Part shown: in pieces, positions 39,783-47,737 of the stretch
Layout of the letters: the number at the start of each line of letters is the position of its first letter
Numbering within the stretch: the stretch's first letter is position 1
From: Phenylobacterium sp.
GTDB taxonomy: Bacteria; Pseudomonadota; Alphaproteobacteria; Caulobacterales; Caulobacteraceae
Assembly (NCBI RefSeq): GCF_030698145.1
Contig: NZ_JAUYNW010000059.1
Coordinates: forward strand, 1-64,000
Direction of reading: 5' to 3'
DNA length: 64,000 nucleotides
Notes under the pieces: generated by a model
Database searches by the model: none
What the model was told of the DNA's origin: nothing
The model's input: the letters and a program-made list of their open reading frames with translations, nothing else
Program-made: the position numbers and the translations under genes

Positions 39783-41849
39783 ATGACTGAGCTGACCCCC
39801 ATGGCGATCTCGGCCGCCCCCCTGCTCCGCGCCATCGCGGCGGGCGGCGACCTTTCGCCCAAGGCCCTGGCCGAGGCTAGCGGCCGCAAGTCGAACAACA
39901 TCGCCCGAGATCTCGCCCGCGTCGCCGAACAGGGCTGGGTCACCCGCGAACCTGGCTCGCCGCCGGCCTTGACCGACGCCGGCCAGGGGATCCTCGACAC
40001 CCTGGACAGCAAGGGCCCCGTCGCGCCCGCTCCGGACGGTGAAGGCTTCGCCCATGTCCCCCTCGATCTGATCGACCGAGACCCGACCCTGAACCCGCGC
40101 GAGATCTTCGACGACGCCGAGCTCGAGGCCCTGGCCAGTTCGATCCGCGACAAGGGCGTCGCCCAACCGATCCTGTTGCGCCTCGGCCTCGAGGCTGGGC
40201 GCTTCCGCATCGTCGCCGGCGAGCGTCGCTTCCGCGCCAGCCAGAAGGCCGATCGCCCGACGATCCCCGCCATGATCCGCGACCTGGACGACGCCCAGGC
40301 GCTTGAGATCGCGACGATCGAGAACATTCAGCGGGTGAACCTCTCCCCGCTCGAGGAGGCCAAGGCCTTCAAGAAGATCATCGCCAACCGCATGGCCGCC
40401 GACCCGGCCCTCGAGCTGAAGGACGCGAAGGCCGCAATCGCCGACGCGGTGCGCAAGACGGTTCGCTATGTCGAACAGCGCATGGACCTGCTTGAGCTCC
40501 CGCCGATCCTGCAGAAGCGCCTCGAGCTGGACCCCGACGACGGCGCCTATCTCAACCTCAAGGAGGCCCGCCGCGAGGTCCAGAGCATGCGGTCGAGGGA
40601 GCGGGAGGCGAAAGCCAAAATCCTGCCCGCCGACGAGCTTCTCGCCCTGGCCGAGTTCTATGACGCCGTCGAGCAGTTCGCCGAGACGCTGCCCGGCTGG
40701 TGGTACGGCCAACAGCTCCCGCTCGCCGTGGGTTATCGCGCGCTCGAGGACAACGAGCCGCTGGCCTATCTCGTGAAGCGCAACGCTCTTTACGTCAGCC
40801 GCGGCTGGAAGGCTGACGCCCGGCATTTTGTTCGGGAGGGCTATGGCTACTCGAAACAGGAGGTCGCGCGCCAGCTTCCCGGCTTCAACGGCAAGACCCG
40901 AGCGGCGACGCTGCACGCCCTGCGCGTGAAGGTGATTGGCCAACCCGAGGCCGAGAAGATCGACAAGACCTGGTCCTTCGCCGGCCAGCGCGGCGAATAC
41001 GCGACGTGGGCGTTCAACGAGCCATTCCGCTCGACCCCTGACCCGGCGCTGGAAGAGGCCGCCGAAGCGTATCGCCTGCGCGAACAGGAAGAGTCCCAGC
41101 GCCAATTCAACCGCGCCGCGGAAGAGCAGCGGCAACAGGAAGAGCAAGCCGCCCACAAGGCCAGGGTCGCGCGCGAGCTCGGCCCGTTCGGGAAGGACTT
41201 CCTTGCCGCCGTCCGCGCCCTCGAAGCCGGTGCGGCCGACATGGCGCCCGACGAATTCTGGTCGGCGTTCAACCAGGTGCAGACCGACTTCGAGTGCGAG
41301 GGACCCTACAGCCTGCAGCTCTCCGCTGACGGCAAGGACGCCGTGCTGGTCGACGGCCAGGGCCGGCTCGCCAGTGGGTACGGGCCATGCCTCGAGGCGC
41401 GCCGGCGGCTGATCGCAGTGGCGCTCAACTACGCCGCCGGCCGGCCGCCGACGAGCGGCCCGGACCTCGACACGCCGTGGTCGCGCCCGGAGGAACCCGA
41501 GCCCGAGATCACGCGCGAGCGGTTTGTCGACATGGTCGCCGGCCACCTGGAAGACGACATGGGAGTCGGCCCTGTGGTCGCCGGCGAGATGGCGGAAAAG
41601 GGCCTCGCCGCCGTTCTGGCCGACGAAGGTATCGAGTTCGGCGATCCCATGTTCGAATGGGACCACGACAATGCCATGTCCCTGGCGAACGACATTCGCC
41701 TCGAGGACTACGGCCAGCAGCCGGCCGAGGACGAGGACGAGGACGCCACAGCCGAGGCAGAGGCCGAGAAAGACACCCCCGAATACCTGACCCGCCTCGC
41801 CGGCGGCGGCGCGGCGGCCGAGCCCGAGCTCGAGCGGGAGGAAGGTTGA
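39783..41849 (+). CDS. Large ParB-family protein with N-terminal winged helix
   Basis: A 688-residue protein. Residues 5-75 resemble a winged helix (LLRAIAAGGDLSPKALAEAS, RVAEQGWVTRE). Residues 90-190 are a ParB/Spo0J CTP-binding domain: PLDLI, LASSIRDKGVAQPILLR, GERRFRA (146-152) and ENIQR (180-184). Residues 195-245 look like the ParB HTH. The remaining 440 residues are charged, partly coiled coil (EQEESQRQFNRAAEEQRQQE), and end in a very acidic stretch. ParB relatives such as KorB bind dispersed palindromes to repress or partition. No ParA gene is nearby. Overlap with the next gene (TGATG). Confidence 0.85.
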   Translation: MTELTPMAISAAPLLRAIAAGGDLSPKALAEASGRKSNNIARDLARVAEQGWVTREPGSPPALTDAGQGILDTLDSKGPVAPAPDGEGFAHVPLDLIDRDPTLNPREIFDDAELEALASSIRDKGVAQPILLRLGLEAGRFRIVAGERRFRASQKADRPTIPAMIRDLDDAQALEIATIENIQRVNLSPLEEAKAFKKIIANRMAADPALELKDAKAAIADAVRKTVRYVEQRMDLLELPPILQKRLELDPDDGAYLNLKEARREVQSMRSREREAKAKILPADELLALAEFYDAVEQFAETLPGWWYGQQLPLAVGYRALEDNEPLAYLVKRNALYVSRGWKADARHFVREGYGYSKQEVARQLPGFNGKTRAATLHALRVKVIGQPEAEKIDKTWSFAGQRGEYATWAFNEPFRSTPDPALEEAAEAYRLREQEESQRQFNRAAEEQRQQEEQAAHKARVARELGPFGKDFLAAVRALEAGAADMAPDEFWSAFNQVQTDFECEGPYSLQLSADGKDAVLVDGQGRLASGYGPCLEARRRLIAVALNYAAGRPPTSGPDLDTPWSRPEEPEPEITRERFVDMVAGHLEDDMGVGPVVAGEMAEKGLAAVLADEGIEFGDPMFEWDHDNAMSLANDIRLEDYGQQPAEDEDEDATAEAEAEKDTPEYLTRLAGGGAAAEPELEREEG
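39945..39961. repeat. Dispersed 17-bp palindrome, copy 11 (degenerate, uncertain)
   Basis: CGCGAACCTGGCTCGCC: 14 of 17 if the central base is held to S. It lies at codons 55-60 of the ParB-like gene and may be chance. Confidence 0.35.
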
Positions 41850-42391
41850 TGGCTGTCCCTCCCGACATCTTCCTCGGCCTGCTCGCGCGGTTCACCGAGG
41901 ACGACAAGGCCCGCCTCGGCGAGCGCCTGCAGGCCGAGTTCGATGGCGAGACCGACGACATGCTCGCCGCCGCCTGGAGCATGGGCGCGCGGGCGTTCTG
42001 CAACACCGCGCTCGGCCGCCACATCTGCCGGATCTGCGGTTGCTGGGAACAGGAGGCTTGCGAAGGCGGCTGCGTCTGGATCGAGGCCGACCTCTGCAGC
42101 TCGTGCGCCTCGGACGGCGGGTGTTGCCCCGCCTGTGGCGCCGCGCCCGGCTTCGCCGGCGTCGACTGTACCGTGTGCGATGACGTCGCATGCTGCATCG
42201 CCTGCGAACTCCCGATGAAGATCGGCGATCCATACTATCCCGATGCAAGCGGCGGCTTCGTTCACGCCGCGTGCATCGGCCCTGAGCGGGAGAGCTACAC
42301 CCTGAACGACGAGCCCCTCGGGCCCGACGATCCGATCCCCAAGCCCCATATTTGGGAAGACGACACCCCGCCGGCGGCGGTGGCGCCATGA
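41849..42391 (+). CDS. Cysteine-rich phage zinc-finger protein
   Basis: A 180-residue protein with at least fifteen cysteines. HICRICGCWEQEACEGGC and WIEADLCSSC form a motif common in phage and plasmid proteins of alphaproteobacteria. CPACGAAPG, CTVCDDVACCIACE and VHAACIG add further possible zinc sites. It may be a nucleic-acid-binding protein; no catalytic motif is seen. ATG overlaps the ParB-like stop and the 3' end overlaps the next start. Confidence 0.75.
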   Translation: MAVPPDIFLGLLARFTEDDKARLGERLQAEFDGETDDMLAAAWSMGARAFCNTALGRHICRICGCWEQEACEGGCVWIEADLCSSCASDGGCCPACGAAPGFAGVDCTVCDDVACCIACELPMKIGDPYYPDASGGFVHAACIGPERESYTLNDEPLGPDDPIPKPHIWEDDTPPAAVAP

Positions 42392-42642
42392 TCCCCGGCC
42401 GCGTCGCCCACTTCACCCGCGACCTCGGCAAGCCCGCTGATTGGGACGAAGCCCGAGACGGCCACTGCAGCTCGCTTCCGATCCGCGACGAGCCGATCGA
42501 GGGTTATCCGACCATGCTCTCGGCCTGGACCCTGCTACCCGGCCAGCTCGAGCGCCTGCAGGCTGGCGCGCCGGTCATGCTGCGGATCTTCGGCGTCAGC
42601 CATCCCGTGGTTTCCCTCGACGTTGGGGAGCCGCCGGAATGA
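42388..42642 (+). CDS. Hypothetical phage protein, 84 residues
   Basis: An 84-residue protein: ARDGHCSSLPIRDEPIEGYP, then MLSAWTLLPGQLERLQAGAPVML (beta, helix) and FGVSHPVVSLDVG. Four-base overlaps on both sides tie it into the operon. Similar proteins accompany phage replication/recombination loci, but I know no function. Confidence 0.65.
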   Translation: MIPGRVAHFTRDLGKPADWDEARDGHCSSLPIRDEPIEGYPTMLSAWTLLPGQLERLQAGAPVMLRIFGVSHPVVSLDVGEPPE

Positions 42643-42818
42643 GCGGCCAGTCGCAACGCATGGTCGAGGCCGCGATCGAGCGGGGGCTTTGCGCCCTCTG
42701 CTGGAAGCCAACACCCGAGCCGCACGGGCTCGCATCCGACGAAACCGGAATGCCGGTGTGCGAGGCATGCGCACCGAACGCGCTGGCCTGCGTCGACTGG
42801 AACGGAATCGCCCCGTGA
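42639..42818 (+). CDS. Small four-cysteine phage protein, 59 residues
   Basis: A 59-residue protein with CALCWKP and CEACAP, a probable single zinc ribbon. ATG overlaps the previous stop and the stop overlaps the next GTG (GTGA). No function recognised; size suits a transcription or protease adaptor. Confidence 0.6.
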   Translation: MSGQSQRMVEAAIERGLCALCWKPTPEPHGLASDETGMPVCEACAPNALACVDWNGIAP

Positions 42819-43108
42819 CCAGTCGGGCCAAGCCCGCGAAGCTTAAGCCCCGGCTCCTGACGGCCGAGCAGGCCGCCGCCTATCTCGGCGGCCTGCCGGT
42901 CGCAGCCTTCAAGCGGCTGCGGCTCGGCGAGATCTCGCTCGGCCCGCGCGTCTTCTACGATCGCCACGCCCTCGACGCCCACCTTGACCGCGCCTCGGGT
43001 CTCGCGGCTCTATCGCCCGGGAGCGGCCCCGCCGCCGCCAACGACGATCCCGAGGCCGCCTTTGCCCGCTCAGCTCCCGATTTCTCAGATGCTTCCCGGC
43101 GTCCATAG
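42815..43108 (+). CDS. Excisionase-like HTH protein
   Basis: A 97-residue protein with LLTAEQAAAYLGGLPVAAFKRL and GPRVFYDRHALDAHLD. This is the MerR/excisionase-type winged helix found directly before many integrases. It would direct excision and may regulate int. Start GTG 42815 overlaps the previous stop. Its last 20 bases overlap the chosen integrase start. Confidence 0.75.
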   Translation: MTSRAKPAKLKPRLLTAEQAAAYLGGLPVAAFKRLRLGEISLGPRVFYDRHALDAHLDRASGLAALSPGSGPAAANDDPEAAFARSAPDFSDASRRP

Positions 43109-44198
43109 GGTCCGCGTCAGCCTCGCCGGCGGCCGGCGTCGGGAATACTGGTACGCCTGGCGTGGCGGCCCGAGGATCCTCGAGGCGACCGCCCAGGGCG
43201 ACGCCGCCCTTGACCGCGAAGTCGCCCGCCTCACGCCCCGAGCCGCCGCCGCGTACGAGGCCGAGCGCTCGCCCCGCGCCGACAACTTCACCTTTTACGG
43301 CCTGATCACCCGCTACCTGGTCCACCTGGAGTCGGACGGGAAGCTCGGCGCCCGCACCAAGAGCGACCGGCGCAAGCACCTAGACGTGGCGCGCGCCGAC
43401 CTCGGCACGATGGAGCTGCAGGCTTTCGAGAGCCGCAAGGCCCGGGGCTTCCTGATCACCTGGCGCGACGGCTACAAGGCCACACCCAAGACCGCCGACG
43501 ACAGGCTCGCCGCCGTGGGCGCGGTGCTGCAGTGGGCGGCCGATCGGGGCGAGTTGGCCGGCAACCCGGTGAAGGACTTCCCGCGGATCTACAAGGTCGA
43601 CCGGGCCGACATCATCTGGCGAACGCAGGATCTCGCGGTGCTGCTGGCGCACGCCGCGCCGGAGTTCGACCACGCCGTTCGCCTCGCCGGCCTCACCGCC
43701 CTCCGCGAGTCCGACCTCATCGGCCTCCCGTGGTCGGCGGTCGGCGAGAACGCCATCATCTGGCAGACCGGCAAGAGCCGCCGGCGCAAGACCGTCGTCA
43801 TCCCGATCACCCCGCCGTTGCGCGCCCTGCTGAGCGCCATTCCGCGCCGTGACGCCGTCACGGTGCTGACGAGCAGCCGAGGCCTGCCCTGGACGATCTC
43901 AGGCCTCGCGGCGGCCCTTCGCCGGGCGAGGCAAGATGCGCTCAAGCTGGCGCGGGAGAAGGCCGGCGATCCCGCGGCCGTCTCGGGGATCGAGGGCCTG
44001 CGTTGGCATGACCTCAGAGGCACGGCCGCGACCAACTTCATCCTCGCCGGCCTGACGCTCGACGAGGTCGCCATGATCCTCGGATGGAAGCTCGATCGCG
44101 TGAAGGAGATCGCCGCCCGCTACGTCTCCGGCGAGGCCATGGGCATGGCGATGATCCGCCGGCTGAAACGGAATGAGCGACGTGACCGAGACACCTGA
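43089..44198 (+). CDS. int: Tyrosine integrase
   Basis: A 369-residue tyrosine recombinase, next to the attachment tRNA. A core-binding domain (about 65-165) precedes the catalytic domain, which has Arg206 (LTALRESDL), Lys229 (TGKSRRRK), His307 and Arg310 (WHDLRGTAAT), Trp333 (LGWK) and Tyr345 (ARYVSG). All catalytic residues are present. An N-terminal extension (about 1-60) may bind arm sites. The frame is open upstream to a TTG at 42984; ATG 43089 fits domain boundaries but its ribosome site is weak. Confidence 0.93.
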   Translation: MLPGVHRVRVSLAGGRRREYWYAWRGGPRILEATAQGDAALDREVARLTPRAAAAYEAERSPRADNFTFYGLITRYLVHLESDGKLGARTKSDRRKHLDVARADLGTMELQAFESRKARGFLITWRDGYKATPKTADDRLAAVGAVLQWAADRGELAGNPVKDFPRIYKVDRADIIWRTQDLAVLLAHAAPEFDHAVRLAGLTALRESDLIGLPWSAVGENAIIWQTGKSRRRKTVVIPITPPLRALLSAIPRRDAVTVLTSSRGLPWTISGLAAALRRARQDALKLAREKAGDPAAVSGIEGLRWHDLRGTAATNFILAGLTLDEVAMILGWKLDRVKEIAARYVSGEAMGMAMIRRLKRNERRDRDT

Positions 44199-44601
44199 CA
44201 CAGCCGAGTGGATCTGCCGCCGGACACCCGAGCGGCGTAACGTCTACTTCGTCCAGGCGGTCACCCTCGGCCTGGTGAAGATCGGCGTCGCGGACGACGC
44301 CGCCAAGCGCCTGCGGCATGTGGCGCTCGCGAGCCCGGATCGACTTCGCGTCCTCGGCTTCACGATCTGCTGGCGCCGGGGCCGCAGCGAGGCCGAGTTT
44401 CACGCCATGTTTGCGGCGGAGCGGCGGCATGGCGAATGGTTCTATCCCTCAGAGCGGTTGCTCGACTTCATCCACGCCAAGACAATCCGCATGAACACCG
44501 TGTTTCTGGCACGCCTGCAGGCTGTGTGCGACGAGCCAAACAAGCCACGTGGCCGGCCCCCAGGATGGTCGGCCAGAACACGCGCGGAACGGATTGTGTA
44601 A
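44173..44601 (+). CDS. GIY-YIG-like (T5orf172/Mug113) nuclease-domain protein
   Basis: A 142-residue protein. VYFVQAVTLGLVKIGVADDA (20 residues), AKRLRHVALASPDRLRVLGF and RSEAEFHAMFAAERRHGEWF trace the compact GIY-YIG-like T5orf172 domain. YFV stands for GIY and VKIG for YIG. A basic C-terminus (KPRGRPPGWSART) follows. It overlaps the int 3' end by 26 bp and ends 58 bp from attR, so it is the last phage gene. Relatives occur in phage control and homing settings; activity unproven. Confidence 0.75.
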   Translation: MSDVTETPDTAEWICRRTPERRNVYFVQAVTLGLVKIGVADDAAKRLRHVALASPDRLRVLGFTICWRRGRSEAEFHAMFAAERRHGEWFYPSERLLDFIHAKTIRMNTVFLARLQAVCDEPNKPRGRPPGWSARTRAERIV

Positions 44602-44659
44602 AAGTAGTGTAAAATATGACTGCCGCGCGCCGCGCCGCTTAGTACTAAGTCATTGAAAT

Positions 44660-44706
44660 CGTTGGCTGGGGAACTAGGACTCGAACCTAGAATGACGGTA
44701 CCAAAA
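44660..44706 (+). repeat. attR: 47-bp direct repeat within tRNA-Gln
   Basis: Identical to 5266-5312. The intact tRNA-Gln is rebuilt across this end. GTGTAAAA (44594) and GTGTAAAAT (44605) just inside resemble the TGTAA words at the left end. Confidence 0.93.
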
Positions 44707-44736
44707 ACCGCTGTGTTACCATTACACCATTCCCCA
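44663..44736 (-). tRNA. tRNA-Gln(TTG)
   Basis: 74 bases including an encoded CCA. The acceptor stem TGGGGAA/TTCCCCA is complete, with discriminator G. The D arm is GTGTAATGGTAACAC, the anticodon loop TTTTGGT gives anticodon TTG, and the T loop is TTCGAGT. Integration kept the gene functional. A likely promoter (TTGCAT...GCTATCTC, minus strand 44806-44778) lies upstream in host DNA. Confidence 0.95.
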
Positions 44737-44836
44737 GCAGGAACGGCGCACGGGTCTGGACCCGCCGCGAGCGCGTGGAGATAGCCCAACCGAACGGGCG
44801 ATGCAACGCCTCCGCAAAAGCTTGTTCCAGGGTCGC

Positions 44837-44865
44837 TTGCGGCCCGGGGGCCCCTCCTCTATAAG
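44837..44865 (+). promoter_or_regulatory. Promoter of tRNA-Pro
   Basis: TTGCGG (44837-44842), 17-bp spacer, TATAAG (44860-44865), with a GC-rich stretch after the -10. The tRNA begins 15 bases later. Confidence 0.75.
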
Positions 44866-44879
44866 GCGCGCTCTCAAGT

Positions 44880-44956
44880 CGGAGTGTGGCTCAGTCTGGT
44901 AGAGCACCGCGTTCGGGACGCGGGGGTCGCAGGTTCGAATCCTGCCACTCCGACCA
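44880..44956 (+). tRNA. tRNA-Pro(CGG)
   Basis: 77 bases including CCA. The acceptor stem CGGAGTG/CACTCCG is complete, with discriminator A. The anticodon stem CCGCG/CGCGG has loop TTCGGGA, giving anticodon CGG. The T arm is CGCAGGTTCGAATCCTGC. Confidence 0.96.
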
Positions 44957-45084
44957 ATTCCTCCCGCGCCCAGGCGACGGGAAATCCTTCCCCGAAAATA
45001 CCCCAAAGAGCCGGCCCGCGTGCGAGCCGCTGACGGCGCGCGCGCCTGTCTCGAAACACCGGGGCTTGACGACGGCGTAGCTAT

Positions 45085-45104
45085 ATATTTTATATTTAAA
45101 CTAT
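45085..45104. promoter_or_regulatory. Catabolic-cluster operator, site A
   Basis: ATATTTTA-TATT-TAAACTAT, 44 bp before the SDR start. It is one of six related inverted repeats in this cluster. Confidence 0.65.
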
Positions 45105-45147
45105 TAGCGCTTGATCCGCCGCGCTGGCCCGTTCAGGAGACCACCCG

Positions 45148-46068
45148 ATGACCATCGATCTTCACGGCCACGTCGCGATCGTGACCGGCGCGGGCGGAGG
45201 GCTGGGGCGGGCCCACGCCCTGGCCCTGGCGCGGGCCGGCGCCCAGGTGGTGGTCTGCGATCCGGGCGGCGGCCGCGACGGCCGAAGCGGCTCGATCGCG
45301 GTGGCCCAGGCCGTGGCCGACGAAATCCGGGCCCTGGGCGGCAAGGCCATCGCCTCGGCCACCTCCGTCACCGACGCCGTCGCGGTCAACGCCATGGTCG
45401 CCAACGTGCTCGACCAATGGGGCCGCATCGACATCCTGGTGAACAACGCCGGCATCCTGCGCGACAAGACCTTCGCCAAGATGAGCCTGGAGGACTTCCG
45501 CAGCGTGGTGGACGTCCACCTGATGGGCGCGGTGATCTGCACCAAGGCGGTGTGGGACATCATGCGCGAGCAGAACTACGGCCGCATCGTCATGACCACC
45601 TCGTCGTCGGGCCTCTACGGCAACTTCGGGCAGTCGAACTACAGCGCCGCCAAGCTCGCCCTGGTCGGGTTCATGAACACGCTTCGGCTTGAGGGGGCGA
45701 AATACAACATCCACACCAACTGCCTCTCGCCCAGCGCCGCGACGCGTATGACCGAGGACATCATGTCGCCGGAGACCCTGGCGGCCCTGGCCCCCGAACA
45801 CGTCGCCCCGGCGGTGGTCGCTCTGTCGTCCCAGGACGCGCCCAACGGGATCGTGCTCTGCGCCGGCGCGGGAAGCTTCGAGCGCGCCTTCATCACCCTG
45901 ACCAAGGGCGAGATGATCGGAGACGGCGACGGGGTCGCCGAGGCGGTCCTGCGGCGCCTGCCCGCCATCTCCGACCGTTCCGGCGAGCTGACGCCCGCGG
46001 CGGGCCCGGAACAGGCCGCCCACGAGCTCTCGCACGCCATGAGCCACCAGCGGCGCGAACTGGCCTGA
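45148..46068 (+). CDS. SDR-family (3R)-hydroxyacyl-CoA dehydrogenase-like protein
   Basis: A 306-residue short-chain dehydrogenase close to the dehydrogenase unit of peroxisomal multifunctional enzyme 2. TGAGGGLG (13-20) binds NAD(P). NNAG is present, and YSAAK is the catalytic YxxxK. A longer C-terminus than typical SDRs (about 260-306) is Ala/His-rich. By family it oxidises a 3-hydroxyacyl-CoA. It stands alone with operator site A in its promoter, so it likely belongs to the aryl-CoA degradation regulon. A large hairpin follows the stop. Confidence 0.85.
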   Translation: MTIDLHGHVAIVTGAGGGLGRAHALALARAGAQVVVCDPGGGRDGRSGSIAVAQAVADEIRALGGKAIASATSVTDAVAVNAMVANVLDQWGRIDILVNNAGILRDKTFAKMSLEDFRSVVDVHLMGAVICTKAVWDIMREQNYGRIVMTTSSSGLYGNFGQSNYSAAKLALVGFMNTLRLEGAKYNIHTNCLSPSAATRMTEDIMSPETLAALAPEHVAPAVVALSSQDAPNGIVLCAGAGSFERAFITLTKGEMIGDGDGVAEAVLRRLPAISDRSGELTPAAGPEQAAHELSHAMSHQRRELA

Positions 46069-46080
46069 CGAACCCCGCGG

Positions 46081-46112
46081 CTGGGGGCCCAGGTGCGAAC
46101 CTGAGGCCCCAG
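46081..46112. terminator. Hairpin between convergent SDR and carboxylesterase genes
   Basis: CTGGGGGCC-CAGGT-GCGA-ACCTG-A-GGCCCCAG folds into one long stem with a tetraloop. There is no T-run, but its place between two convergent stops fits a bidirectional terminator. Confidence 0.6.
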
Positions 46113-46120
46113 TCGCCGGA

Positions 46121-47704
46121 TCAGAACACCGACAGAGGCCCGCCGCCGCGGCTGTAGGCGCGGAAGATCTCCAGTTTTTCGGAGCCGAGACCCTGCACGC
46201 CGGGGCGCTGGCCCAGCCGCATGACGTCGGAGCCGCGCGCGACATAGGGCGCCCAGGCCGGAACGCCCGCGCCGTTCGGATCGCCATGGCGGACGAAGTT
46301 CAGCCAGTAGGTCGACATCAGCTCGGCCAGGGCGCGGTCTTGTTCGACGAAAGGCCGCGCCGCCTTGTCCAGGGTGCGGAAGACATAGGGGATCTCGGAC
46401 GAGTGGAACGCCCCGAAGCGGTCCGCGCCCGGGCCCGGTTCCGGATGGTCGTAGATGTAGGCGTAGGCCGGGGCCCGCGATCCGGCGGCGCGCGTCTCCA
46501 GCCAGAGCAACGTCGCGGCCACTCCCTTGTCCCGCGCCAGGGAGAGCGCGGCTTGACCGGCCTGGGCGTCGGTCGCGGCGGGATAGAGCGCCAGCAGCCG
46601 CTCGGCCGCGGGACCGAACTGCGCGCGCGCCTGGGCTTGGAACGCCGCGGCGGTCGCTTGACCATAGCGGGGGTTGAAGGCGCTGCCCTCGTCGGCGGTG
46701 AGGCCCGTGATCAGCGGCACGTCCGCCAGGGCGCCCGGCTTGGAGGGGAGAACAGCGCCGTCGCGAATCGGGAAGAACCGCGGGGCCGGGCCCGACACCG
46801 CCAGGAGCTTCTCGACCGGCAGGGCCCGAAGTTCGGCGAGCGTCTTGGCGCCCGCCGCCGCGGCGAAGGCCTGGCCCTGGGGTTCGACGGCCGCGAGGGG
46901 CGGCGTCGGCATGCTGAGACCGGCGCCGCTCTGGGCGACGGCGCGGGCGAACAGACCCTTGGCGGCGGGCGCCTCCATGAGGGCCAGGACCGAGAGCGCC
47001 CCAGCCGACTGGCCCGCGATGGTGACCTGGTCGGGGTCGCCGCCGAACGCGGCGATGTTGCGCTTGATCCAGCGTAGGGCGGCGACCTGGTCCATCAGGC
47101 CATAGTTGCCCGACGCGCCGGCTTCGGCCGTCAAGTCCGGGTGGGCGAGGAAACCCAGCGCGCCCAGGCGGTAATTGATGGTGACCGCCACGACGTCCTT
47201 CGCCGCCAGGCCCGCGCCCTCATAGATCGGGACGGAGCCTGAGCCGGCCATGAAGGCGCCCCCGTGGATCCAGACCATCACCGGCCGCTTCCCGGCCCGC
47301 TTCGCCGGCGCCCAGACATTGAGATAGAGGCAGTCCTCGGCCACCGGGTCCTGGACGACATATTCCGCGGTCCAGGGACCGAAGCCGCCGGGCGCCACGC
47401 CCTGCGAGCAACTGGGCGCGAACTGCGCCGCGGGGCGCACGCCCTGCCAGTCGGCGACGGGCACCGGCGCGCGCCAGCGGTTCGCGCCCACCGGCGGGGC
47501 GGCGAAGGGCACGCCCAGGAAGGCCGACACGCCATCGGCCTCCCGGCCGGCGAGCCGTCCCTCGGCGACCTGAACGACGGGCTGCGCCATGGCGCCGTTG
47601 GCGGCGAGCAGGGCTCCCGCCGTCAAGCCCACGGCCCAGCGGCGCCTGCCGCGCTGGTGCGGGGCCTGCTGGATCCTCGTCCGGCCTTCTCTCGGTTCGC
47701 CCAA
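46121..47704 (-). CDS. Secreted type-B carboxylesterase
   Basis: A 527-residue carboxylesterase/para-nitrobenzyl esterase. A twin-arginine-like signal (RRRWAVGLTAGALLAANGAMA, split after residue 40) is followed by GRLAGREADGVSAFLGVPFA. The oxyanion segment is WIHGGAFMAGSG, the nucleophile is in GQSAGALSV, the acid in DEGSAFN and the His in GAFHSSEIPYVF. It would hydrolyse esters in the periplasm. The start is TTG at 47704 with GGGAGGG upstream. It shares a divergent region carrying a 34-bp inverted repeat with the TonB receptor. Confidence 0.88.
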   Translation of the reverse strand: MGEPREGRTRIQQAPHQRGRRRWAVGLTAGALLAANGAMAQPVVQVAEGRLAGREADGVSAFLGVPFAAPPVGANRWRAPVPVADWQGVRPAAQFAPSCSQGVAPGGFGPWTAEYVVQDPVAEDCLYLNVWAPAKRAGKRPVMVWIHGGAFMAGSGSVPIYEGAGLAAKDVVAVTINYRLGALGFLAHPDLTAEAGASGNYGLMDQVAALRWIKRNIAAFGGDPDQVTIAGQSAGALSVLALMEAPAAKGLFARAVAQSGAGLSMPTPPLAAVEPQGQAFAAAAGAKTLAELRALPVEKLLAVSGPAPRFFPIRDGAVLPSKPGALADVPLITGLTADEGSAFNPRYGQATAAAFQAQARAQFGPAAERLLALYPAATDAQAGQAALSLARDKGVAATLLWLETRAAGSRAPAYAYIYDHPEPGPGADRFGAFHSSEIPYVFRTLDKAARPFVEQDRALAELMSTYWLNFVRHGDPNGAGVPAWAPYVARGSDVMRLGQRPGVQGLGSEKLEIFRAYSRGGGPLSVF

Positions 47705-47737
47705 GACTCACCCTCCCAAGTTGTGATTTTCACTTAT

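Noticed and set aside
5405-39961. The 17-bp palindromes as intrinsic terminators
   Set aside because: The arms leave a one-base centre (at best a 7-bp stem with a 3-base loop), no T-run follows, and copies lie inside coding starts. A protein-binding DNA site is more likely.
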